This document shows positions 1 through 8,950 of a stretch of DNA of 64,000 nucleotides, one piece after another (the stretch's first letter is position 1; each line of letters starts with the position of its first letter). A model generated the notes under the pieces. The model worked only from the letters and a program-made list of their open reading frames with translations. It was not told the origin of the DNA and searched no databases. Source of the DNA: Chondrus crispus (lineage: Eukaryota > Rhodophyta > Florideophyceae > Gigartinales > Gigartinaceae); assembly GCF_000350225.1 (NCBI RefSeq), contig NW_005179318.1, positions 314,987 to 378,986 on the forward strand, given 5' to 3'. The translations under genes and the position numbers were made by a program.

Positions 1-2035
1 GCCCCCCTCCACCTCCGCCTTGAGATTCGCTTGCCGTTTGCTTGTCGTCCCCCGTTGCTCCGTCGAGCCGTGCCCGAGCACAACGCGTCCCCGCCATGCC
101 TATCCCCCAAAAGCAACCGCATAGTCGCACCAAACCTTGCCGTTTCCCGCCGCCTTACCGCACCCTCGCGCAACCCCCCGCGGCATGCACGACCGAAGGA
201 GCATCCGCCATCCCGCACGACGCGCCGATCCGCATGCCCCCCGCGTTTGCCACCTTCACTCTACAGTACCCTCCGTCGCACGCACCCCATACAAGTTGTA
301 TGAGGTGCGTGATACAACATACGCGCGCAGAGCCCCAGCACCGGGGCCGCACGGCGCATGAAATAAAACTCTACAACATTCCCCCAACAACCAAAGCCCG
401 CACCAGTGCGCCTCCACCCCGCCGCTTCTGTCGCGGCGCCCCGTTCCACGCGCGCGGCCCGCGCGCGCGGGGCGCCGCGGAGCCGCAGTACCCACCGGAC
501 CCACGCCGCCCAACGCCACGGCGCGCCTGGATGCGGGCGCGCGCGCGCCGCTCGCCGGGTGGCTCGCGCTCCTCACGTTGGTCCGGCCCGCGACGTTTCC
601 GCGCGGCGACGCAAACGCCTTCGCGCCGGCGTTCACGTGCCAGTAGCTGTAGCGCATGGCCCACGCTGCATCGGGGCCGGCCGATTACGCCACCGCACCC
701 GCTGTGCCCGTATTGCACCCGTATTGCACGAGGAGAATGCTGTACTGTACCGTGGTGTGGTATCAGCAGCGGCGGTCTCGAGACTGCCACCAGTCCTCGT
801 GTCTGCACGCGCAGGGCCCGGCGCCCTCGCCGGTGTATTCCGTTTGTCGCGGGCCAATGGGGAATTGAGGTGGCCCAATGCACCGTGTGTGCCTAATTCG
901 ATGGATCTAGATGTACAACGCATACACGTGGAGGTGCCAGATTTAGATCCTGTTTGGATGAGTAGAGTCTTCTCTGCACTTACGGACACGGCGTGTACCA
1001 TGAGCCCTTCTTACCGCTCCTCAAGGCGCTGCGCCGCTGCGCGCAATGTATTTTGGGAGTGCCGATAGTTATGCCAAGTTCCACCGCGTTTGTCTTCGGT
1101 CTTGGGCGCGCTTAATTTCTTCTCGTTTATCGATACCCTTGAATGGTCGACTTTATTGAGAGAGTATTGGGGCGGCCCGACACTAGAGCATCAGGGTCTA
1201 CCGAGGGTCTGTAGAGCAACCGGGGGAAGCCGTAACCTGCGTCGATACCCTTCGAAGGGTACTTCACAGTGCAACGTATGCTGTCCATACGATGCCTATC
1301 CAGCTGCGGTACTGTACCAAGGGTACTGTGGCGGAGGTACTCGAGTACACGCTCGCGTCTCGATTGCGCAAATGGGCCGTGCAAACTTGCACATACTGTA
1401 CAGTGTGGACTTCAAGAGACATCGATTCTCGCACACTACACGTGTACAGTACAGTAACGGTACTGTAGTCCTCAAACTTTCCGAGCACGGTTATCCTTGT
1501 CCGCGGTGCCGAGGACTTGAACGTTGACGAAGAAGAGCAGTTGATGAATGCAGAGCGCTGGAAAGGGTCCACCTCAAATCCGAAAAAATCCGAAAACCTT
1601 TGCCTCCATTCATCATCTTCTCTCTGCCATCCACGTCTCCTTACGGAGTGGAAAGCTGACGCAAGTAAATTACCCTCGGTCCCGCTCATAAAATGGCCGG
1701 TCCTGACGTGTTCGACGTGAATAACTTGTCTAATTGCTCCTAGTAAGCAGAACGAACAACTGAATTTCTCGAAACGAAACCTCACTTGATTTTGGATACA
1801 CACGTAGACACCATTCGCGTTGCCCCCACTTTGAGTCCACGGAGCAGTTGCCAAACTGAAACTCTGAAACACCACTATCGAAAACGCCCATTGTGTTATT
1901 ATTCTCCCGCCTAATGCGAGCATTGCGTACAGTGCCATGCTCATTCGTCAGGAAAAAAACACCATATACGAACCAGTGTCCAGGGCAACTATCCGTTATG
2001 ATAAGCTCGCGGCCCTGTGTTATGACAAAACAACA
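1..2035. other. Region without a recognisable gene
   Basis: Long open frames across 42-896 on both strands translate to arginine-, proline- and alanine-rich low-complexity sequence. They look like by-products of the GC-rich stretch at about 400-700, and I recognise no domain. A 13-bp imperfect inverted repeat lies at about 286-312. From about 740 to 1470 there are many GTACTGTAC/TACAGTA motifs and one TACCCTTCGAAGGGTA palindrome (1246-1261). I see no convincing gene here. Confidence 0.5.
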
Positions 2036-2045
2036 AATAGTCGAG

Positions 2046-2053
2046 TATATATA
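2046..2053 (+). promoter_or_regulatory. TATA box upstream of the permuted tRNA gene
   Basis: TATATATA lies 24-31 nt before the first base of the helix that brackets the pre-tRNA (2077). This spacing would suit TATA-assisted RNA polymerase III initiation near 2075. An upstream element makes sense because the internal A and B boxes are in reversed order in this gene. The role is inferred; the sequence itself is plain. Confidence 0.55.
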
Positions 2054-2091
2054 CAGAGCAAAACCAACTGAACTTCGAGCAGAGCGACGTC

Positions 2092-2171
2092 AGCTGAGGT
2101 TCCGGGTTCGATTCCCGGTGGGCGCACTTTCACTAGCGCCTATAGTCAAATGGTATGATATCAGCCTTCCA
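2092..2171 (+). tRNA. Circularly permuted tRNA-Gly (anticodon UCC)
   Basis: The 3' half of the tRNA (2092-2126) comes before the 5' half (2136-2171), with 9 nt between them. The 3' half holds position 38, the anticodon stem 3' strand (2093-2097), a 4-nt variable loop, the T arm (stem 2102-2106/2114-2118, loop TTCGATT), acceptor 3' strand 2119-2125 and discriminator A2126. The 5' half holds acceptor strand 2136-2142, U8 and A9, a 4-bp D stem with GG in the loop, anticodon stem 2161-2165 and loop start CTTCCA with anticodon TCC at 2168-2170. Joined, the halves give a 71-nt cloverleaf with a 7-bp acceptor stem (one G-T pair), a perfect 5-bp anticodon stem and a perfect 5-bp T stem. The B box GGTTCGATTCC (2105-2115) precedes the A box TAGTCAAATGG (2143-2153). 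Flanks 2077-2085 and 2177-2187 pair over 9 bp, as expected of a pre-tRNA spliced in the anticodon loop. No CCA is encoded. Confidence 0.93.
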
Positions 2172-2190
2172 TGAAGGCTCTCCGCTCACC

Positions 2191-2200
2191 TTTTTGTTTT
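2191..2200 (+). terminator. Pol III T-run terminator of the permuted tRNA
   Basis: TTTTTGTTTT begins 3 nt after the distal strand of the flanking helix (2177-2187). A run of five Ts is a standard RNA polymerase III stop. Its place after the 5' half supports one transcript that contains both halves in permuted order. Confidence 0.7.
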
Positions 2201-2453
2201 GTCTATCGTTACATCTCATGTTCATTTTGCCTGCATGCGGGTGTTCAAGAGTTACTCTTTACATTTATGACCGTTCCTCTTCTATGCTGAAAGCATGCGT
2301 ACCGTACAAAACGGGAATCTCAAATTATTTAGTTGACCAAGGTCGAACCAAAAGCGCCACTGGATGCTCGATGCCAACACCAACGCAATCCCCCTCCCAC
2401 GCGGGGCTAATGGCACATCAGCATGCTTGCTTCTCTTTTTATCGCAAAACTCC

Positions 2454-3032
2454 CTATGATTCCTCTCTCCGCCAAACCCCACTCCTCCCCCCTGTCTTCT
2501 CTATCAACTGCACGTTCCTAATGGTAATCCCCTTTCCACCCGCCTTACACATGTCATAAACCGTCAACGCCGCCACCGAAGCCGCTGTCAACGCCTCCAT
2601 CTCCACCCCCGTCCTGGCCGGCGTCGTGGTCGCCGTCGCCTCAACGCGCACCTCGTTCCGCCCGCTCTCCAGCCACAGCTCCACCCCGACATGCGCAAGC
2701 TCCACCGGGTGGCACAGCGGGATCAGCGACGACGTCTGCTTGGCCCCCATTATCCCCGCGAGTCGCGCAACGCTGAACACGTCCCCCTTGCTCGAGTGCG
2801 GCGACGACCCACCCGCACTTTGACTCGCCTTGAGTAGCCGACATATCTTCTCGCCCACGTGCACCGTCGCCTCAGCCCGCGCGCTCCGCGTAGTCGCCTC
2901 TTTGTTCCCGATGTTCACCATCGTCGCTCGACCGGACGCATCTATGTGCGTTAGCTTCGCCTCCGTGCATACCCCCCGCAGCTGTGGGTGTAGGCCCGCC
3001 CACGGTACACGACATATATATCGCGGAATCAT
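2454..3032 (-). CDS. MOCS1B/CNX3-like: Cyclic pyranopterin monophosphate synthase (MoaC/CNX3)
   Basis: MoaC, with MoaA, turns GTP into cyclic pyranopterin monophosphate, the first step of molybdenum cofactor synthesis; in eukaryotes this is normally mitochondrial. The MoaC domain fills residues about 25-185: the LTHID...MVNIGNK start, the KGDVFSVARLAGI motif (Lys82, matching the E. coli catalytic Lys51), IPLCHP, and YDMCKA with Asp160 and Lys163 matching E. coli Asp128 and Lys131. It ends with the family's GG(K/R)SG tail. The product is 192 aa, slightly longer than bacterial MoaC. The start is uncertain: the first 24 residues could be a targeting leader, or the true first exon may lie upstream. 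A partner MoaA is not visible here. Xanthine dehydrogenase at 37.5 kb would use the cofactor. Confidence 0.9.
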   Translation of the reverse strand: MIPRYICRVPWAGLHPQLRGVCTEAKLTHIDASGRATMVNIGNKEATTRSARAEATVHVGEKICRLLKASQSAGGSSPHSSKGDVFSVARLAGIMGAKQTSSLIPLCHPVELAHVGVELWLESGRNEVRVEATATTTPARTGVEMEALTAASVAALTVYDMCKAGGKGITIRNVQLIEKTGGRSGVWRREES

Positions 3033-3150
3033 CGCCCTGTGCAGGATGGGATCCGTCTCGCGGTCCTGCCGAGTACAACGAGAGCTGCGGCAGAGCCCTC
3101 ATTTGAACGCGACCACAACCTCTACAGTATTGGTTGAAAATCGATCATAA

Positions 3151-5081
3151 TTCGTGTTCGTCCTTGTGCACTGTAGCGACCTGGGCCAATTGCACAGGAA
3201 TCGATGTATGTTTCGTTTCTACTACTGTACTTCAATCTTGTGATGTTACCACCATCGCGGAGTCTGCTTTCCTCCACCGCTGCCGCGTCCGTCATGTCCT
3301 ACGCATACTAAGATGATTCTTTTCAGTCCTTGAGACAGTTGCACCCAAATCTGGTACTCAACAAAAACGAAAACTGGAAGGAATTGTTACTTTGGAAAGT
3401 GCGATGGACTCATGTTTTACGATACTAATGCAGCGTCTTGTCTACAAGACAACTTGACATAAACTATTGTTCAAAGTAAAACCAACAAGACATGCCTGTT
3501 CTAAACTACCGCCTGACACACCATTAAATCGCAGATAGATCAGTTTCAGAAAATGAAAAACGCCTCGAACTAGGATCCCATCATCGCCATTCGGAGGAGC
3601 TGCGCAAGACAGGATAGGCAATACATGCTCCATAAGAACTCCATGTCCCGTGTCCACCAGCGAAAATGTTGACGATAGGGGCAACAGCGGCGACTTTTGA
3701 TGGAAGTACGTAGAAATGCATGCACGTAGGAGCAGCACTGGGTGTTCGGCGTACTGGTTAGCTTCAGGCTGACAAAAACCAAAAACATGAATGCTCCACA
3801 GATCGATCCACCATCTTGTTCAACAGAGAAAACATCGTGACATATCCCCTCAAAGCCGTTCAAGAAGGAGGAATGAAGTTACTGAAGAAGAACTTTTCCT
3901 TCTGGTTTCGTGAGATATTCCGCTGCCGATGAATGCATTAATATCAATGAATTCCATCTTCTGCATCTTGAAAGAGACGATCAAACTGACAGCAATCTGT
4001 TGTCGTTGGACCAAGTATCAGTCCTCGAGCGAAAAGGAGTTTGATTTACCCAATGCCGTTTTGGAATATTGAAGTAGCCTGCAATACCAAAGAGCCTTTC
4101 TAACACAGATACGGTACAGTAGTTGTGCCAATCCGCACGTCTCAAGAGCTGCATAAAGCCATTGAATTATTGATTTTGCAAGGCATTTCTATGGACAAAG
4201 GAAAGAAACTGAATGTGAGGAAATAGGGTCTCGGTTGTTCGTCTGGCGTATGATCGAACAGTTGAATTACTGTACAACACCGAATGTCATACCTTTTTTA
4301 TTGTATGTATCCTGCGTGGAAAGTAGCTAATGCACGCAGGTTTTGAATTGTTTAGTGACGCACCCTGTGCGTCAGGGAAGCAAAAGAGCGTGCAGTCACG
4401 GTAGAAGGGGTTAGCCTCTTATCTGCCAGTCCTTTTGTAAGGCGACGTTTTCATGAGGTGCAGTAGATGATTACTGTACCGAAGAAGATGTTGAAAGACT
4501 TTTTATAAAAAATCTTTTATAATCAACGTGCTCTTGACACGAGAAGGGTCATACTGCAAGTACCAAGGGTACCAAGGGTACTGTAACCGGTTACAAGGGA
4601 GCAAGCGGCATTACAGTAATACCGCCTCTGAAGTATTGATCATCGAGCGGCATGTCTGTCGTCAGTGCTGTGTTGCTTTGTTTTGACGTTTCAGTTGCAA
4701 TTACTGCTGAATAGTACTCTTTCAAGAAATATAATTGCGAATTATTTTCCAAGTTTGTTTTTGATCTCGTTCCTTGTGTCGGGTACAAGAACTCGTACAA
4801 GAGCACCGGTACAGGATCTGCGCAACCATTTCCGTGCCTGCCAACATCCACACTTATTTTTTATGGTGATTTCAAGACATTCTCTTTACACGTGTGGTCA
4901 GCGACCCAGCTCTTATGGTGTACCCAGGGGTACAGTGCATGAAGTAGGGTTGTGGACAAGGGAGAATTCGCATCCACATCCCCAGACTTTCTGCTCCTCT
5001 TTCCTCTCTCTCCAGCCCTCCGCCTCTCGAGGAACACACCGCTACCCGCTTCAACCAGCAAACTGGCAACTCCTCCCAAAC
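3151..5081. other. Gene-free stretch between MoaC and lipoate ligase
   Basis: Short open frames on both strands (for example 3442-3863 minus) show no recognisable domain. The sequence is more AT-rich than the genes. It carries several TACTGTA/TACAGTA motifs (3223, 4115, 4271, 4472, 4579, 4612) and a local repeat of ACCAAGGGT at 4562-4580 that runs into one of them. I see no gene. Confidence 0.5.
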
Positions 5082-6146
5082 ATGTCTGTAGGAAAGCTTT
5101 TCCGGCTGACGTCCAAAAATATTTTCACCAATCTCGCCGCCGAGGAGCGTCTCTTCCAACGCACGGCCAACAAATCCTTGCTCTTCTACGTCAACTCGGA
5201 CAGCGTCGTCCTGGGGCGAACGCAGAACCCCTTTAAAGAAGTTGACGTGCGTTATGCTGCCGCCAACTCCATCCCCATCGCCCGTCGCCGCTCGGGCGGC
5301 GGCACAGTTGTGCACGACGAGGGCAACCTCAACTTCTGCTTTGTCCGACCCAGGGAGGAGCACGAGCCCTTGTCGAACGCAAGGTTAGTCGCTAGCGTCC
5401 TCAGAGAGGACTTTGGCATCAAGGCAGTTGTCAATGACCGCGCGGATATCCTCGTTGAAGGCATGAAAGTGTCAGGTGCTGCGTATCGCCTATCCCGGAA
5501 TCGCGCTTATCATCATGGGACGTTGCTTATACATTCGGATTTGGAGCGTCTGAAACGCGTACTGCGGAGTCCGTTGAGTGAAAAACTCACGGCAACGGGG
5601 ACGAAGAGTGTTCCCTCACCAGTCACCAATCTGAGCGACCATTGCTCTGGTGGCATTGATACGGGTGCCGTTGTTGATGCTATTGCCGATCGTTTTTCGA
5701 GGACGAATGCATTTGTCACGCTGCTCTCAGCGGATCAAGTTGAGCGCCAGTATGGTGGAATGCAGGCTGAGAGAGGCGAGCTTTGCAGTCATGGCTGGGT
5801 GTACGGGAAGATACCGCGCTTTTCTTTTGATATCGGTGTCGGCGGAGATGAGATAAGCATTGCTATTGGAAAAGGAGCTATTGTTTCAGAAGTGTCAGTG
5901 AAAGGGGCCGATTCCAATGAACACGATCGACGGACTTTGGAATTGGCATCATTTTTGACAGATTGTTTTGCAAATCAGCCTTTCGATGGGAAGCATTTGG
6001 CTCACAGGATTCGAGACAGCGCGCTGCCGCAGTATGTTGGCATTGATGGAGAAGTGAAAGAGAGTCTGGCAAGGGATGTCCGGAAGGAGATACCATGCCA
6101 ATTTTGGAGGGACGAGGGTGAAATCTCCTTTCAAGCTTATAGCTGA
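5082..6146 (+). CDS. Lipoate-protein ligase A (LIPT1/LplA-like)
   Basis: This ligase or lipoyl transferase attaches lipoate to E2 and H-protein subunits of mitochondrial or plastid dehydrogenase complexes. The 354-aa product has the family fold from its N-terminus: FTNLAAEERLF, the substrate motif RRRSGGGTVVHD (residues 68-79), GNLNFCF, and ADILVEGMKVSGAA with the nucleotide-binding Lys129, followed by HHGTLL. The C-terminal half is divergent but matches the accessory-domain length. I chose the ATG at 5082; the frame is open further upstream (to 4665), but that part looks like promoter sequence. The first 15 residues could be a weak mitochondrial signal. The gene converges on the pseudouridine synthase, with 126 nt between stops. 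LplA (lipoate-activating) and LIPT1 (transferase) cannot be told apart by eye. Confidence 0.88.
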   Translation: MSVGKLFRLTSKNIFTNLAAEERLFQRTANKSLLFYVNSDSVVLGRTQNPFKEVDVRYAAANSIPIARRRSGGGTVVHDEGNLNFCFVRPREEHEPLSNARLVASVLREDFGIKAVVNDRADILVEGMKVSGAAYRLSRNRAYHHGTLLIHSDLERLKRVLRSPLSEKLTATGTKSVPSPVTNLSDHCSGGIDTGAVVDAIADRFSRTNAFVTLLSADQVERQYGGMQAERGELCSHGWVYGKIPRFSFDIGVGGDEISIAIGKGAIVSEVSVKGADSNEHDRRTLELASFLTDCFANQPFDGKHLAHRIRDSALPQYVGIDGEVKESLARDVRKEIPCQFWRDEGEISFQAYS

Positions 6147-6272
6147 CGTTTCTCCAACACTGGTGAAAACGAAGACAAACTGGAAATGGTCCTTCCAGAA
6201 GGACACGGCCTCGATAGCGAATGAATGGTTCTGCTCCTTCGTCCGTGACTCAAAATATACGAGATATGCTCG

Positions 6273-7301
6273 TCATTGCGCTCCCAGTGGCTCCCATTCA
6301 TCGTAGATGACCTTTTCAAGACATAAGCCTTTCGCAGGGGCACTTTTTGGGACTAGTCGACGGTCTTTGGATGCGAAGAGGTGATCGATGTTTGAAATGT
6401 CCATGCTTCCACACGACACGCTGAGGATAGTGCCCATGATATTTCGAATCATTCTGTACATGGCGCCGTTAATAACGAATTCTATCCTGTACATTCCTGC
6501 ACCTTCCGGAATGACCGTCGCTGAATGTATATGACGGATGGGGTTGGACAAGACCGGAGGTACAAACCCTGGCGGCGGATTAGTCGAATTTGTGAAGGCC
6601 GAAAAGTCATGTGAGCCAACAAACTTAGCCGACGCCTCACGGAGGAGCTCTTCAGAAAAGCCAAACTTTGTCGCGCGCCACTCATGGTACCTGTACAGTC
6701 TTCCGAGTGGATCGAAGACTGGGCTCGTCGAAATACGATATGTGTAAAGTTTCCCCTTGGCATTATAAATGGCATGCCACGGTCGAGTAGCAATCCCAAC
6801 GTTGCCGCACTCGTCGGTCACTTTGCACGGCACGACCGTTGGGGCCACGCTGAGCACTGGCACCCTGACGTCCGGCGGCAGCATCTGATTGAGGGTGTAG
6901 TGAAACTTGCGCTCGCTTTCCCCGTCACGCAGGGCGCGCGCAATCGGGATGTCGAAATGCATGGCCTGGCCGCGAGCGTGCACGCCGGTGTCGGTGCGGC
7001 TGGCGCCGACGACGCGTATGGTGTGGCCGAATTTGCGACGCAGCGCGTCCTCGAGGGCGCCCTGCACGGTGGGCTGGTCGGTCTGGTACTGCCAGCCGCG
7101 GTAGAGCGTGCCGTCGTACGCCACGCGCGCGCGGATGCGCTGTTTGTCCGGGTTGGAGGGGAACGAGGAGGCGCGGCCGGGCTTCGCGGCTTCGGGAGGC
7201 GCAACCGCGCCGCAGATGATGAGTTGCCGCCGCTTTGCAGAAGGTCGCGCACGCCCTCCCCGCGAAGGGGATGGCAGTGGAGGAGTGACAAATGCGGACA
7301 T
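6273..7301 (-). CDS. tRNA pseudouridine synthase, TruA family
   Basis: TruA-family enzymes convert uridines in the tRNA anticodon stem-loop (positions 38-40) to pseudouridine. The product is 342 aa. After about 54 residues of Arg/Pro/Ser-rich leader, possibly organelle-targeting, the catalytic domain starts at RIRARVAYDGTLYRGWQ. The active-site motif GASRTDTGVHARGQ contains catalytic Asp104. Later motifs include LPPDVRV, GKLYTYRI, FVGSHDFSAFTN and the C-terminal RNIMG. This is full length for the family. It lies head-to-head with the basic protein at 7.9 kb; the shared promoter carries CACGTG sites. The leader suggests an organellar enzyme rather than a cytosolic PUS1/PUS3, but this is inferred. 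Confidence 0.9.
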   Translation of the reverse strand: MSAFVTPPLPSPSRGGRARPSAKRRQLIICGAVAPPEAAKPGRASSFPSNPDKQRIRARVAYDGTLYRGWQYQTDQPTVQGALEDALRRKFGHTIRVVGASRTDTGVHARGQAMHFDIPIARALRDGESERKFHYTLNQMLPPDVRVPVLSVAPTVVPCKVTDECGNVGIATRPWHAIYNAKGKLYTYRISTSPVFDPLGRLYRYHEWRATKFGFSEELLREASAKFVGSHDFSAFTNSTNPPPGFVPPVLSNPIRHIHSATVIPEGAGMYRIEFVINGAMYRMIRNIMGTILSVSCGSMDISNIDHLFASKDRRLVPKSAPAKGLCLEKVIYDEWEPLGAQ

Positions 7302-7460
7302 GTTTCTGAGACTCGGGAGAACGGGGACAGCCGGTCACTGGATCCGGGATGCACTTTTGTTGGCGTTACAAAGGTGCTATGTAATGGGAAGGGGTTGGTG
7401 CGGATGAGCAGCGAGAAATGGCTGAAGGCAAATCCATGTTGACGGGTACGTTGTTATCCC

Positions 7461-7603
7461 GTGTGCACGTGTGCACGCGCGACGCCGAAGATGGGCGAGG
7501 ATCGCGAATTGGAAACGTGATCGCTGACAAAGCTGTATGACAAGGACAGATCTCAAGTTGATCTCGCACAGAGGACTGCCCGAATTTCTAGCCCACACGT
7601 GTG
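7461..7603. promoter_or_regulatory. CACGTG-type sites in a bidirectional promoter
   Basis: GTGTGCACGTGTGCAC (7461-7476) contains CACGTG at 7466-7471. The perfect palindrome CACACGTGTG lies at 7594-7603. CACGTG is the classical E-box/G-box core bound by bHLH or bZIP factors. Both sites lie in the interval between the divergent tRNA pseudouridine synthase and NUMOD3-like genes. Function is inferred from the motif only. Confidence 0.35.
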
Positions 7604-7895
7604 CGCAGCTGTAAGCCTGCTTCTTCCATTCTCGAGGTCAACCCTCGCTGCTCATACTGTACATCTACCCTTCGTAAATACCCTGACAGTTTTAGCGTCA
7701 CTCTGCAAACAAAAGGCCTTGGACGGTTTCCTTTGAAAACGAAAGTGCGACAAAGGGAGAGGGAGAAAGAGTGCGTGTGTGCATGCGGGGCGTGTGTTGG
7801 TACCAGAGAGATAACCGTTGGCCCTGCTTTTGTGCAACTTGGGTGCTACGTCGGTCATCAAGTGCTCCAGCTCGTTGCCTTCGGCGACATTCTTC

Positions 7896-8747
7896 ATGCT
7901 GACCCACACACCGATGTCTCAACACCTACCAACTGACGCGAATTCGCGTTCACGCTCTTCGCCGCTTTCGTTCGTTTCCCCATTATCTGTCCCGCGCTCA
8001 TCTAACTCAGCCCGGTCAGCCCGGTCAGCCCGGTCCGCCCGGCCCGGCTTCGGTCATCGTCCGGCCCGGCAGAAGCGCGCGCCCCTGACGATGCTCCGCG
8101 TGCAGAACAAGCGGCGGCCCGAGGATTGGGACCGCAAAAAATCGCAGCTCTCCGGGCGATTCTTGCCGATGGACCCGCGCGACGAGGTGATCCTCGACCT
8201 GCTGGAAAACGACAGCCATCGGATACCGGACGAGCAAGCGTTCGGGCCGCAAGGGCCGCCGTCGGACGCGTACGGCACCTCGGCGATCGACGGGCAGAAA
8301 AAGTGGAGCCGGCGGTCCGAGGCCGCCCGCAAGCGGTGGGCAGACCCCGCGTACCGCGCAAAGATGCTGGAGAAGCGCGCAGAGAAGCGCAGGAGGGACG
8401 CCGAGATGGCCGGCGAGCCCCCGAAGCAGCACAAGGTGGAGATCGGACGCATGGATAGTATTACGTTGTGTGATGAGGAGAAGGCAAAGGCGATTAACGA
8501 TTATGCGAGGAGTAACAAGCTGAGGAGTGAAAAGATTACGGCGTTTCACAGGGATAGGAGAATGTGGATGGAGGAGAGGTTGAAGGATAGTCCGTCCCGG
8601 TTGTCGGATGAGGAGTATGACAAGAGGAAGAAGGAGACACAGGAAAGGAGGAGGCAGTCGGCGCTGAAACGGGAAAGGATGAAGAGAGGCGCGTTTGGGG
8701 CGGATAGGGCGAGGGCGGATGCGGCACAGACAGGGCGACCTCGTTGA
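7896..8747 (+). CDS. Basic NUMOD3-like protein, possibly organelle-targeted
   Basis: The 283-aa product has a Ser/Arg-rich, acid-poor leader of about 60 residues, including a SAR-repeat tract from a GTCAGCCCG-type DNA repeat at about 8010-8040. A very basic helical region follows. The segment KWSRRSEAARKRWADPAYR (about residues 137-155) resembles the NUMOD3 helix-turn-helix-like motif, found in homing endonucleases and also in several plant plastid proteins. The rest is charged helix rich in Lys, Arg and Glu (KERMKR and similar). I recognise no catalytic domain. The open frame extends upstream to 7818 without ATG; I chose the ATG at 7896, but 7914 and 8090 are alternatives. A nucleic-acid-binding role in an organelle is a guess. 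Confidence 0.6.
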   Translation: MLTHTPMSQHLPTDANSRSRSSPLSFVSPLSVPRSSNSARSARSARSARPGFGHRPARQKRAPLTMLRVQNKRRPEDWDRKKSQLSGRFLPMDPRDEVILDLLENDSHRIPDEQAFGPQGPPSDAYGTSAIDGQKKWSRRSEAARKRWADPAYRAKMLEKRAEKRRRDAEMAGEPPKQHKVEIGRMDSITLCDEEKAKAINDYARSNKLRSEKITAFHRDRRMWMEERLKDSPSRLSDEEYDKRKKETQERRRQSALKRERMKRGAFGADRARADAAQTGRPR

Positions 8748-8950
8748 CGAGTGGTGGCGCTGTTGCTTTGAGCTGAGAGACAATGATGCGGTGACAGTGT
8801 GCGGAATACGGGCAATAGGCTGGGCCAGCGGGCGCCGCGTCCAGATGGGGGGACAACTGGTTTGGTGTGGCGGCATCGAGCGTGTACAACAATAAGGAGG
8901 GAATTCTGTATGTATCTCAACCTCTATTAGATTGTGGATGTTTCTACAAT

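Noticed and set aside
42-896. 284-codon plus-strand frame and overlapping minus-strand frames
   Set aside because: Low-complexity Arg/Pro/Ala composition in GC-rich DNA, no domain, long frames on both strands over the same bases.
2087-2190. Two neighbouring broken tRNA genes instead of one permuted gene
   Set aside because: The halves complement each other at all stems, each half ends exactly at the tRNA termini or anticodon loop, and the outer flanks pair; two independent relics would not do this.
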